Shown here: positions 53,851 through 64,000 of the stretch, piece after piece
Layout of the letters: each line of letters starts with the position of its first letter
Numbering within the stretch: the first letter of the stretch is position 1
DNA from: Isoetes taiwanensis
Taxonomy: Eukaryota > Streptophyta > Lycopodiopsida > Isoetales > Isoetaceae
Assembly: GCA_021234155.1 (NCBI GenBank)
Contig: JAJEKV010000047.1
Coordinates: 7,281,071 to 7,345,070 of the forward strand
Reading direction: 5' to 3'
DNA: 64,000 nt
Program-made: the position numbers and the translations under genes
The notes under the pieces: model-generated
What the model saw: only the letters and a program-made list of their open reading frames with translations
What the model was told of the DNA's origin: nothing
Database searches by the model: none

Positions 53851-54720
53851 AAGGATTGTAGTGACGGGGAGGGCTTATAGCAAGAGGCTCGTTGTGGACA
53901 GTGATAGGTAGGAATTTGCTTGATGTTAGTGTTATCCTGGGCCATTCTGAAGCAGATGCTCCAGATGCATGGTTCGACAAGCTAGAATCAGACATTAGTT
54001 AGTGTAGACGCTGAGAGAGTAACCGAGCTTGACTTTTACACTATCAAGCAGTGTTCAGGAGTAACTTAGAATCGCTACTCCTATTAATGCTTCTCCTAAG
54101 AAATGGTTTGGATGGTCTGCTAGACTGCTGGTTGTGATTCTTGTATTCAAAGCCTTGAAGAACACAAGACTTCACTGTTTCGAGCGTATGGTTGGGTACT
54201 GTATGAAGGATATGCGGAAGGTCCACTATTGGGTGCACGTGCATAAGATTTTGGAGCGGGAAGGACCTTTACCTGTTGTACGAGGCGGGAGATATTAAAA
54301 ATGTTGTTGTCTTAGATAATAGAAACCTGTTGGGTAGAGCTCTTCATTTTGTTCGATCATGGCATAGGCAACTGAGTGCTAGCCTTGTGTATACTGTAAC
54401 CTGGATGCTCCGGACTAGGAAATTTATATGGCTAGCACCTGGATCTTACCGTCCAATACTGCCTTTATTTAGGAATACATGGCATTTGATGCTTAGCCCC
54501 CAGATTGCTCTGCCCAGCGATGTCCATTGGGAAGACAAGATAGCTAGGATGATATATGCAGCCCAGGGGATGATGATACAAACGATATTGAGGAGCAAGA
54601 ATATAGGCATGATGCTCCCAAGGATGAAGTGGGGGCAGATTTCATTGCATTGGACTTGGCAAATCACACCATGGCTATGGGCTAATTCCATGCTTTTTGG
54701 GTTCCCACTAGAGGGGTAGA
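53830..54720 (+). pseudogene. Unidentified degenerate coding region
   Basis: Several stretches look coding in shifting frames: ARIVVTGRAYSKRLVVDSD (about 53845-53905), SEADAPDAWFDKLESDIS (about 53945-54000), KKWFGWSARLLVVILVFKAL (about 54100-54160), MKDMRKVHYWVHVHKILERE (about 54205-54263) and AQGDDDTNDIEEQEYRHDAP followed by KDEVGADFIALDL (about 54563-54660). I do not recognise the protein. The number of frame changes suggests a decayed gene or transposon ORF. Confidence 0.35.
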
Positions 54721-56880
54721 CCCTCGCTTATATGGGTTTTTGGCATATTCTAGGTATATGCCAATATATACATGAAATATTTCAAAAACTGCTCCAAACT
54801 TGGTATGACTTATAATTTTGTGGTTTGCCCTGTTGATGGGCAAGTGTTGTCGTTGTTGTTAAAACCGTCTAACTGACTTTGTGTTTTCGCCCCATTGTGT
54901 ATGTGGGCATAGAATCTTATTAGTCTTAGGCTCGTCAAAATGTTCTTTTATGGGACCTTCACGTTCAATCTCTAGCAAAGCATTTGTTCGTGTTTTGGCA
55001 TGGCTAGGAACATCTCGGAAGCTCAGATTTCAGTACCATTTGCAACTCCTCTTAGCTATCCAATTCAACTGAATTGGTAGTTTAACATGACGTTTGAAAG
55101 CTATGATATCCAGTTCTTTTAAAGCTTAGACATCTATATTTGCAATTTTTTCTGCAAATATTATCTAATAATTGGCTGAAATATCTAAAGTATGCATATT
55201 ACAAAAGGAAGGTATGCACAGATCATGCTATGCTATATGATAGCATGTCTTAGCTATTGCTTTATGTCTTAAGCTAAGTCGACGTAGATGAATCTTTTCA
55301 GGCAACTTGGTTGTGCCTTGAGCTTATAGCAAGAGGTAAAACTTTCTACTTTGAATACCCTGTTCCTACAACTAGCTTTACATCATTTCAATACTTTCAT
55401 CTTTAAGCATCTCTCATGCTGGATTATGAGAATAGCTTTTGGCTTACTACTGCAATGTTGACAATCTGCCTGAATACTACGGCAAGGTAAGAATGTTCAT
55501 AGCATGGATTCCAATCTTATGTTGTATTGGAATGCCAAGAAGCATATTTAGTTTTTGGATAAGGATTGGGAATTTTCCTCAACGTTCAGTATCCAGACTT
55601 ATTTCCCTTGAAGGCCGTTCTTGCACGGGGTAAAATATTTATTGATGGTGAAGCCACAAATGGTCTCCAATGCATCCATTTCAGGTAGACCACTTTCTAT
55701 GCATGCCAATTCAGATTACACTCTCTAATATGCCCCGCTTATCAGTTCTTAACCCACTGCGAAATGAATGTTCAATTAATTGGCTTGGAATATGTCTTTT
55801 GGAACGAGCAAGTAAGGTGAGATTTATTTATCCATGCTTTACACAAAAATGATGCATATTGATTCATTTTAAAACATGAAAATAATTTCATCATTCTAGA
55901 ATTAAACATTTCGAATTATACTCGAGCATTTTGCTATTTCCATGATAAATTAATTCATTTTTTTGGAGCAACATAGGCTGAGGTACTAGTATTCAGCATT
56001 TCATTCCATTTCTTTCTTGGTGCAAGCAAATGTTTTTTGCAAGATCAAGTTGGAGCAAAAACTGTTTGGAGCAGGGCCGTTATTAATCAACCAACACGTT
56101 ATTGGCTCAGGGTCCATTCATGTTCCTTGAGCATTCTCATCTTCATCCAGGTTAAATTTTATTTTCAATGCTATCGTTTGATGTTTTTAATTACAGGAGT
56201 CCAGATTTTTGTTGTGAAGGTAGACCTCTAATAGGAAATTCGCATTTATACAACATAAGATCATTCTTTCAAAAGGTTTTCTACCAAAACAAGTTGTAGT
56301 TTTAGTATATGGAACCAAAATGCTATGATTCGGAAGTGGGAAGGACCATGCATTTATGTACCTTTTAAGAGATTAGCTTTAACATATTTGTATGCATGTT
56401 GTTTGCTTATGCAAATAGCGAGCATCAAATGAAGATCAATCAATTCTGGATGAAGTTTGCTTGAACAAAGATGTTTCATCATTTGAGGGCTAAAAGTTAA
56501 TGGGCAAAAATGGCAGAGCTAAACAGAGTTAAAGTAGAGGTGTTTATTTTCTTGCTTTGTGTTTGTTGTAAGTCAACGCTCTAGATGCATTATCTTTTAT
56601 TTAACTTCCATTTGCTTCTGATTTTACATCTATTTTGGTTGATGTTTTACAAACATTATGTTGTTTCCACTTTGTTGGTTCTACATTTGGTTCTAAATTT
56701 GGTTTAGTTATTCAAAAATATTCCAGGTTCTACGACATTCACATCTATTTAAAGTTTAGACATTTTTTAAGCATCTTTGTTTGCTTAGCCCATTCCTGAA
56801 GAACTGTTGTAGGTTCATTGCCTTCTAGGAAAAGGCACCTTAATTATTGAGAAATTTTGCAACTTTTGATCTTGCAGATT
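54721..56880. other. AT-rich with short coding-like scraps, unidentified
   Basis: Short exon-like pieces occur on the plus strand, for example YCNVDNLPEYYGK before a GTAAG donor at 55486 and KAVLARGKIFIDGEATNGLQ at about 55613-55672. Neither joins to a recognisable protein. The rest is AT-rich with no repeat of note. Confidence 0.25.
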
Positions 56881-56899
56881 TTGAAATTAGAAGGCTCAT

Positions 56900-57208
56900 A
56901 TGCCATCTGATAAAAGATACGCCAAAACCAAAAGAGAAGAGAAGGAAACAAAAATTGTTAGCTGGCAATATGTTGGAAGATTGAGTAAAAGTGAAACTAC
57001 TATAAGAACTTCTACAGAAAGAATGACCACAAATGGCCAACATGACCATCATGGTTATGTTGTTTATCTACTTAAAAATACATATAATGGTAAATTGTAC
57101 AAATCCTTTATCAAAGTAAATGTCATGAACCTACGCAAAAACAAGAAAAATACTTGGAAAATATGCAAGAAATATGGAGGAAATACGCCAATATGGTCAT
57201 CACAGTAG
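56900..57208 (+). pseudogene. Possible GIY-YIG-like fragment
   Basis: A 102-residue open frame has a basic N-terminus, then HHGYVVYLLKNTYNGKLYKS and FIKVNVMNLRKNKKNTWKICKKYGG. The spacing of YVVYLL, NGKLY and a following Asn resembles the start of GIY-YIG nuclease domains (as in SLX1-like proteins), but the second YIG is replaced by YKS and the catalytic Arg and Glu are not evident. It is Lys-rich and short. Treat as a guess. Confidence 0.2.
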
Positions 57209-57320
57209 CAAGTGTCTAGAGCACATGTTGTCTCAAAAGTCTATCTACTTTTATCCCTTGATGAGGTAAATCAACACTAGCATAAAGGTCATAATTTTTA
57301 ACTTAATCATATATATGGCA

Positions 57321-57538
57321 CTACGGGTGCGGTGCATGAGTGTATATATTTGTGTGTTTTTGCATTTTGTATATTGGAACAGTTTGTCAGCAGGCTGATT
57401 GCTGCCACGGTTTTTCCCTCGAAAACCCTTCGGGGTGGGGGTTTTTTAACCCGGGTAGTAATCCGCTGCTGCGCTTTTGTATTGGGTCCCATAGACCGAT
57501 TGGTCTCCGTGGACGATAAAAATACCTTCCTTCCTTCC
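57321..57538 (+). mobile_element. LINE 3' end with (CTTC)n tail
   Basis: It carries TTTTTCCCTCGAAAACCCTT followed by CGGGGTGGGGGTTTTTTAA, then GGTCTCCGTGGACGATAAAAATA and CCTTCCTTCCT. It matches the 3' UTR of the minus-strand copy at 43495-44382 but has another tail unit. TATGGCA at 57314-57320 and 57539-57545 is a plausible 7-bp target duplication around a strongly 5'-truncated copy. Confidence 0.7.
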
Positions 57539-57545
57539 TATGGCA

Positions 57546-58675
57546 TTTGCGTCAATTCTTGCCATTGTTGCTTGGTAAACAACAAAACGACCCATGAAGC
57601 TAATAACATGTATAAAGTTAAGTCCTTTAAAATGTATATGGCCCTACTATCTAGCTTATGTACATTGTGTCTTAGCTAAGATTTAAAACATAAATGTCTT
57701 GTAGGATTGATCCAGTCCTTGCAAGTTATTGTAGTTCCATGGTTTAGTTATTTGGGGTAATGCCAGAGAAAATATGTAAAAGAAGCATGCAATCCAAAAA
57801 CGAACCTAGATCACCTGATATGTAATGACAAAATTCAAATCCAAGTGGAAGTACAGATGCAGAAAATGGAATTCAGGATAGGCAAAATACGTGCAAATAT
57901 AGAAGAGTAATAAACAGAAAATAGTGGATAAAGATTTCCATGACCAAAATCAACACAAGGAAACGTATATTCTAAATACTCTGAATAAAAAATCACAAAA
58001 ATAGCTAGATGAATGAGGCAAGACTAACTCTCGAAAAGCATGATATACGTGCAAAAAGGTCTCAATAGCCAGCAGAAATGGACTCCCCGAGACAATTAGA
58101 ATCAGGCAAGACTAGCACAATGCACAAAATTAGAATCCTCGGGCGCAATAACATCGTATACTCCACATCTAGATAAAGATAAGCATTAAAAATAAAAAAT
58201 GATCCAATGGAAACCCATGTCAAAAATTACAATGGAGTGCCAAACGCAATATTTAGCATATCCAGATAAAGCTAAATAGCAAATATGCAAATGAAGTATA
58301 ATGATAGTGCCGAAAAAACCTAAAAATGTAAAGAACAACTTCAAGAATGCGATGCCAAACTACAAGTGGCCAATAGGACGTGTTTGTGACAAATAATGCA
58401 ATGCAGCACATTTTGAAAACAATATGGAAATGAGGAATAAAAGAGAAACGACAGTGTTAAATGAGATGTCATAAGGAAAATAAGACTAGGGGCTTAGAGC
58501 CATGAGTAGACGTCGCAATATGATAGTATAGTTAAAAAATAAGGGAAGAGGTTGAGGTAGAAGTGGCAGACATGTCAGCACAAATCAAGAGGAAGATCAA
58601 GACGGGAGGTTAAATTTGGATCACATCGTGGATCAAACAAAAAGGAGGCTTATAAAAGTTTGAAGAAAAGTAAGA
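57546..58675. other. No gene seen; AT-rich
   Basis: Purine- and A-rich sequence without a supported open frame or a repeat that could be defined by eye. Confidence 0.4.
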
Positions 58676-59663
58676 AGGAAGGAAGGAAGGAAGGAAGGAA
58701 GGAAGTATATTTTAACGCTTGCGGAGACCAAACTTGACCTATGAGACGGTACATGCATTACACAAAGCAGATAAAACCACACCAAAAAGACAAATGCTAC
58801 TATACAATGTGTCCCTACTACTGGGATGAAAAAACCCCCACATGGGAGGAAAAACCCTGGTAGTAGGCTCTCAGATCCCTTGTCCTGTAAGGGATTCTCT
58901 GAAGGTAGAGACTTGCAAAATGTAGGATGCGAGACGTGCAACCATTGACGATGCCAGCAATTGATGCAGTGGTGCCGCAGAGCATCTAAGATCAGCATGT
59001 GTTGCTCGGATATGCATACATGCCGGACACTCTTGCAGAGAATGGTGCTCATCCCTCTTGTCGCATGTGGCAACTTGGCATATTCTCTCATCTTGGGGAT
59101 TCTCTCGCCCTCCATCCGTAGTCCAACGACTGTTTCAATTTCGAGATGATGGGACCCCGTCCTCACGGAGGCAATAGCTCTCCGTTTCTTCATAGATATA
59201 TACGCTTTCAAATCTTGGTGTGGGCCATGTTCGGTGTTGGATTAACTTGCGTGTGGTAGTGCTCGTTTTAGGCTTTGCACTAGTGGTCGCGATCCCGCAG
59301 TGGTGGCAAAGCGCTCATTCGGTGTGCGACCGTCCACGGGCATCGAGGCATAGCCACAATCTGCTAGTAGTCTATAGACCACGTTACGAACCACCCCTGA
59401 CAGTGCTCCTGCCATACCCTCTTCAGTCGTTGTGGCTCTTGTGCCAATAACAAAGCCCTCGGGGGAAGACGTTGTGCATCCATGCTGGTGACCTTGTGGA
59501 AATATGCAAGATGTCTGCGCATAGCGGAATGTTGCAGGGGCCAGAACCCAGTCTCATATAGCAAAATCTGATAAGGCACCATGTCCTTGATACCTAGGCT
59601 GTATGTTAAGAAGGCCTTTTGCACCCTCTCTAGCTTATCCCAGGTGTTCTTGGGGCGATGCAC
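58676..59663 (-). mobile_element. 5'-truncated LINE with (TTCC)n tail
   Basis: On the minus strand the coding part from 59663 reads WDKLERVQKAFLTYSLGIKD, then ETGFWPLQHSAMRRHLAYFH and VTSMDAQRLPPRALLLAQEP, parallel to the C-terminus of the other LINEs. After frame changes it gives a zinc-binding-like part and the 3' UTR with AACCAAGTTTGGTCTCCGCA near 58720-58740. It ends in about eight TTCC units (58680-58705 on the plus strand as GGAA). The coding part is frameshifted and dead. Confidence 0.7.
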
Positions 59664-59905
59664 AAGCAGTTTAGGTCAAATGTGAGGCCGAAGTCAAGGT
59701 GAGGTTATAGCCAAAGGAAGGGAGAAAGTGAAGGTCAACAATGCTTGAGGTCCCGTTTGAGTGCCAGGAGGTGAGCCATATGGTAGAATAAGAAAAGGAA
59801 AGGACAAGTGAAACATAATGACTACATAAAATGTCATATCAGTAGTAAAGCTAGTGCCGTACAAATGGTCTGCAATAATAAAGCAAAAGAGATAATGGAC
59901 ATGTG

Positions 59906-60228
59906 AAATTAAATGACATTAATTAGTTTCACCCACTTAGTCATCTAAAATGTCACTTCCCATTTCTTCTCTTCACTTGCTTTTTCTCATTTGGTGCGGG
60001 GAACATCAAAAGCTTACGAGGATTTTGTCATCTGAAGGCTATCTGAAGGCTATCTCACACAAAGTTCAGGAATTTTGGCTAAAGAATGGTACTAATGTGG
60101 TCAGACTCTCTAGCGGGGATGAATTCCATCTCAAACTATGAACACTATAAAGCAAAAGTACACTTGCATGTTTTAATTTGGACTTAACTTTTTGTACCTT
60201 TTTTCTATAATTAATGAAAAAAAACCCC

Positions 60229-60261
<33 letters not shown>

Positions 60262-60269
60262 AAATGACA
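59906..60269 (+). mobile_element. Retroposed sequence with poly(A) tail and 13-bp target duplication
   Basis: AAATTAAATGACA occurs at 59906-59918 and again at 60257-60269, immediately after an uninterrupted A-run of about 30 (from about 60230). Between them lies a plus-strand frame ending at 60141: HKVQEFWLKNGTNVVRLSSG then DEFHLKL and a stop, followed by a 3' UTR-like stretch. The arrangement (coding end, 3' UTR, poly(A), direct repeat) is that of an L1-mobilised mRNA copy or of a 5'-truncated poly(A) LINE. The protein is not recognised, so the two cannot be told apart here. Confidence 0.7.
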
Positions 60270-62360
60270 ACAATATGACTATGTAAAGTGACATAGTATA
60301 AGTAAAGCTATGCATGGAAAGAGTAGCTGACTGCGAATAGAACAAAGTGGGGCGAACGTAAGTAAAGAATCACCTAAATACGTAAAATTAGTGTTGTATA
60401 TGCAAGAAAAGATGTGTTGGGTCTGAAAAATGAAAAAACCCATCTAACAACATAACATGTCATCCACTGCCAAGAACATAGAACGCAACTTCGATAAGTT
60501 TCAATGTTACATGATGAAGGACAATCACCAACATAAGGCCAGATCTTAGAGCAATGTCGCCAAAAAGGACAACAAAGTAATGTGTTTTAAGCGCAAGCAC
60601 ACATACGAGAAAGAGAAATGCAAGCCAATGAAACAAATGCAACAAGAAACCAACCCCGCACAAGGTCCCAAAATTATATAAGCCAAAAATACCTGCTGGA
60701 AATCATATGGATTCACCATTTAGACATGCCACAAAATCCTCAAACTATAAATCCTCAAGGTGATGAATGAAGTGACCCAAGAAATAACTATTGCAAAATA
60801 GCATCCCAATGCTAGTTGAAAATTAGAACGAGCAAAAACAAATCGTGTGGAATGTAACCTTAGACAATGTATCTTATAAAGGCAATTGTAAAATATATCT
60901 ACAGTATTTGTCAAAGAACCCTTGAATACATGGAGACCCTGTTAACCAGGAAAGCTCCAAACTATATGAAACCCACTTTAGAGACATAGAACATATATCT
61001 CTACATAGTCTAGAATAGTGAATTCAAAACTTCAAGATAAATAACCAATATCAATAGAATAAAAAATGTTCGAAAAAAATAGAAAGATACCCACATGCAT
61101 GTATTTAGACAAAATTAAATAATAAATATTGACAAATGAATAAGTGTTAATTAAGGAAATGACAACTGGTTATAAGTAGATATATGGCATGTTGATAAAC
61201 TAATGGTTAAGATAAGGAGCGGTAATGTATTGTTAGTGATGCATAGAGACAAAGGCGGATGCATGGCAAAAATGAACCCCTGGGAAGCAAGTCGTTCTAG
61301 ATACAAGTGCATTGAAGAACACAGTGGCAAAACTACAACGGTGGAGTTTGAGGTTGCAAAGGTTCCATCCCTAAGTTAATGGCAATAGACCAAGGGAAGT
61401 GTTAGTGGAAACATTGAACAAAGCCAACCAAATGAAAATAACATATCACCTCGAGCTCATGTTCTAACTAGAAGATGAAAAAATATAAGACCTCCAAGAA
61501 AAGACAGATGAGTCTATATAAGAAGAATAGAGTGCTCTGATCACAATACAAGTCTCAAAATAAAAAATGCCATTGATCTAGCAATAACATTTGATCTCCT
61601 ATGTGCACAATGATGGTCCACCATAATAATGCACAAAAAAATCGTACAAATCAATTTTTGAAGCACGACAATATGTGCCATGCAACAAGAAAGGAAATGC
61701 CCAAGAAAATACAACAATTTAACTCCAAAAAAAAGAAAATAACAGTATTAGGGGACTGAGTGGAGATCGAGTTTAAAGTCGAGGTTGAGGTCAAAGGCAT
61801 AGCCAAAATGGATGAAGAGGACAAGCACAAATGACTGGGTTAAAAACGACGACTCATTGAATTGGCAGCGGTCAAGCTTGTTCTAATATGAGAGGATCAG
61901 AAATATAAGTTGGCAAGAGGAGCCCAGTTAAAGCTATCTATTATGAGAGGATAAAAACATAAGTGGACGAGATGAGGCCCGCAAAAGCGAAGTCCGTACG
62001 ATGACTAGAAGATAAGAAGCATATGTTAGCGGGAATATTAAACTTAACCAATAAAAGCTAAAAAAAAAATGGATTGACAATACCATGGCTCGAACCCTCA
62101 TCCATAAGGTGATAAACCTACACCTTGACAACAACACTATATTTTTACATTTGTTGTTATGTAAAATGAAGTTCCTATAAATGTATAAAATGGAAAAGGG
62201 ACAACTAAACTTATCTGTGCAAAATTCGAAGAGCAGAAGGGAGCACATAGCGCACCTGGAGAAAGCAGAGCAGCATGCATGGCCATGTTAAGTACAGTTA
62301 AAATTGATGGAGTATGCCAAGATGAGATGATTTGTCCGAGTAAGCTGAGTTGCCCAAGTC
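60270..62360. other. AT-rich; possible SINE-like piece, no gene
   Basis: No supported coding region is present. On the minus strand GAGGGTTCGAGCCATGG (about 62102-62086) resembles a pol III B box with a weak A-box-like sequence about 40 bp upstream and a T-run on the plus-strand equivalent of a tail nearby (62059). It could be a SINE relic. Confidence 0.3.
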
Positions 62361-62975
62361 TCTATGAATTGATTCTATTCTGAAGAATCTGCCTTGCATG
62401 CAACCAAATAACACAAAGAGAGATACCAGGGCCGCCTTCAAACTGTTGGTGTCACTGTGAGGAAATTAACCGTCTATTATCTGTGCAAAATACGAAAAGC
62501 AATCGAGGGATTCCATCCGAAAAAGCAATTTGGACCAGAGATGCATGCGAGAAATGCTGCTCCTTCAATTGACATGCATAAATCAGCCAGCATGTATGAG
62601 GCAATTGTGCTAAGGAAGAATGAATCACGCCTGCAAAATGCATATAAAACTAGCAAAGCAAGATGAATACTTCCAAGATGCCAGAGCTCCCCGAGACTCT
62701 ATGAATTGATTCGATTCTGACGAATCTGCCCTGCATGCAACAAAATACCACAAAGAAAGATACCAGGGCTGCCTTCAAACTGTTGGTGTCCCTGTGAGGA
62801 AATCAACCGTCTGCTATCTGTGCAAAATACGAAAAGCAATCGAGGGGTTCCATCCGAAAAAAGCAATCTGGACTAGAGATGCATGCGAGAAAAGCTACTC
62901 CTTCGATTGACATGCACAAATCAGCCAGCATTCACGAAGCAATTGTACTAAGGAAGAATAAATCACGCCTCAGTT
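62361..62975. repeat. 337-bp tandem repeat, two copies
   Basis: TCTATGAATTGATTC(T/G)ATTCTGA at 62361 recurs at 62698. Both are followed by GATACCAGGGC(C/T)GCCTTCAAACTGTTGGTGTC and GTGCAAAATACGAAAAGCAA TCGAGGG. The second copy ends near 62975. Substitutions are scattered, without frame bias. Confidence 0.9.
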
Positions 62976-63034
62976 TGTGAATCCTCCTCATAGCATGCAA
63001 AGCAAAGATTTACGTTTAAGAAACCATGAGGAAG

Positions 63035-63155
63035 AGCAAGTGAAAATGGAAGGAAAGAGGAAGAGCAATCTAAAAGGGAAGAAAAGAGGAAGAGCAATCT
63101 AAAGAGGAAGAAAAAAGGAAGAGCAATCTCAAAGGGGAGAAAAGAGGATGGATAG
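63035..63155. repeat. Purine-only minisatellite, about 30-bp unit
   Basis: GAAAAGAGGAAGAGCAATCT followed by AAAGGGGA or AAAGAGGAA is repeated about three and a half times. The plus strand is almost wholly A and G, a sequence able to form triplex DNA. Confidence 0.8.
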
Positions 63156-63593
63156 AGCCAAGGGAAGCAATGGGCAAGGAAGAGACGCTGCTATGAGCAG
63201 ATGCCGATAACCAACCACAAGAATGAATAGTGCATATATAGCTGCTCGTCCCTTCCCAGAATGCCGATCTGATGGATCGGATCGATGCCTAATCCAAAAA
63301 AATGGTATATTGCGTGCTAATGTTATGATACAAGCAACAACTAAATTAGATGAGTTTGATGCTTAGAGGTAAGCTTCTACATCAACTTTAATTCTTGGCT
63401 GAGATTAATACACTGAGTTTGTTATGTGTGTTTGAACTCTGGATTAATTTCTGAATTTTGGATTAATTGTGAACTGTGATTAAATTTTTTGAACAGAGGA
63501 CATTATTTCATTTCATAAGCTCCACAATCTCTTTTTGTGTTACATATGCCAACGAAGGACATGATGGGTTCAAGTCCCATACCATAACAGAAA

Positions 63594-63780
63594 TTAATTT
63601 ATATGGGTAGACTGAGATAGAACTGTTTTTCCCAAATTGTCTCTCTCAACATTATGATAATATTCTTCAGTTCCATTATTATAGACTTTTTGTAGTGTTA
63701 GGCTCCAATATGTAGCACAATAACAGGGGGTTCCAGGGGGATTTGATATGGATGCATAAATCACTTTCCCTAAGACCATA
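63594..63780 (-). mobile_element. Short relative of the Harbinger transposase split region
   Basis: AATATGTAGCACAATAACAGGGGGTTCCAGGGGGATTT at 63708-63745 matches the left edge (13171-13190) and right edge (16091-16112) of the interrupted Harbinger transposase joined together. Homology by eye covers about 60 bp. It is likely a fragment of a related element. Confidence 0.45.
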
Positions 63781-63904
63781 GACCATACCCCTAAAACATT
63801 TGAATAGGTTATTAAAAAAAAAAAAAAACCATAGATTCGATAGGAAAAATAAGCACGTTAATTTGTTTTGGTTAAGGCATTTTTATTAGGATATTGACTT
63901 ATTT

Positions 63905-64000
63905 TGGCAGAGGTAGAGTCTCCGTATCTCAAAATCTGAAACCTTAGGCGAACCCGTATAGAGAGGAGTCTCGGTATTTCATATTCCAGAACCTTAACCG
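63905..64000. repeat. About 53-bp tandem repeat at window end
   Basis: AGAGTCTCCGTATCTCAAAATCTGAAACCTTAGGCG at about 63915 is followed by a relative, GGAGTCTCGGTATTTCATATTCCAGAACCTTAACCG, at about 63966. The array may continue beyond the window. Confidence 0.6.

Noticed and set aside
56900-57208. A confident GIY-YIG nuclease gene
   Set aside because: The second signature and catalytic residues are not there; kept only as a low-confidence note.

Overview
This looks like a window of a land-plant nuclear genome. It has spliced plant genes with GT-AG introns, a CYP704-family cytochrome P450, an LEA_3/SAG21-type protein, and a dense layer of eukaryotic transposable elements: non-LTR retrotransposons (LINEs), LTR retrotransposons, PIF/Harbinger, hAT, tRNA-derived SINE-like pieces and foldback repeats. 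The species cannot be named from the sequence. The closest resemblance of the P450 is to the CYP704B spore/pollen-wall fatty-acid hydroxylases.

Layout. 1-9.2 kb is visibly GC-richer than the rest: degenerate minus-strand ORFs of unknown type, a solo or truncated LTR (LTR-A family), then a decayed minus-strand LINE (endonuclease, reverse transcriptase, C-terminal part). 9.2-10.3 kb holds two tandem-repeat blocks. 10.3-17.2 kb is a broken PIF/Harbinger element: a plus-strand partner ORF and a minus-strand DDE transposase split by about 2.9 kb of foreign DNA, with an apparent host-gene exon (URB1-like) lying between the two ORFs. 17.9-18.4 kb is a foldback element built of units about 21 bp long. 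19.9-24.5 kb is a six-exon plus-strand gene for a KEOPS-complex Cgi121/TPRKB subunit, swollen by one 3.5-kb intron. 25.7-29.2 kb has a 22-bp palindromic array and three 610-bp tandem repeats. 29.9-33.1 kb has a LINE fragment and unidentified coding-like fragments. 33.1-40.0 kb is a nest of two LTR retrotransposon families (LTR-A and LTR-B) with inverted, joined gag pieces. 40.6-43.1 kb is a hAT element with a tandem-repeat leader and an internally deleted transposase. 43.5-44.4 kb is a 5'-truncated LINE.

45.9-48.4 kb is the best gene of the window: an intact six-exon CYP704 P450 on the minus strand, 534 residues, with one GC-AG intron. 52.2-52.6 kb is a complete two-exon LEA_3 gene on the minus strand. 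From 53 kb to the end the sequence is AT-rich with unidentified coding-like scraps, two more LINE 3' ends, a poly(A) retroposon with a clear target-site duplication, a 337-bp tandem repeat and a purine-rich array.

The three recognisable host genes (Cgi121, CYP704, LEA_3) are independent single genes, not an operon or cluster; nothing suggests that they work together. Most of the remaining sequence is explained by repeated transposon insertion, truncation and recombination.
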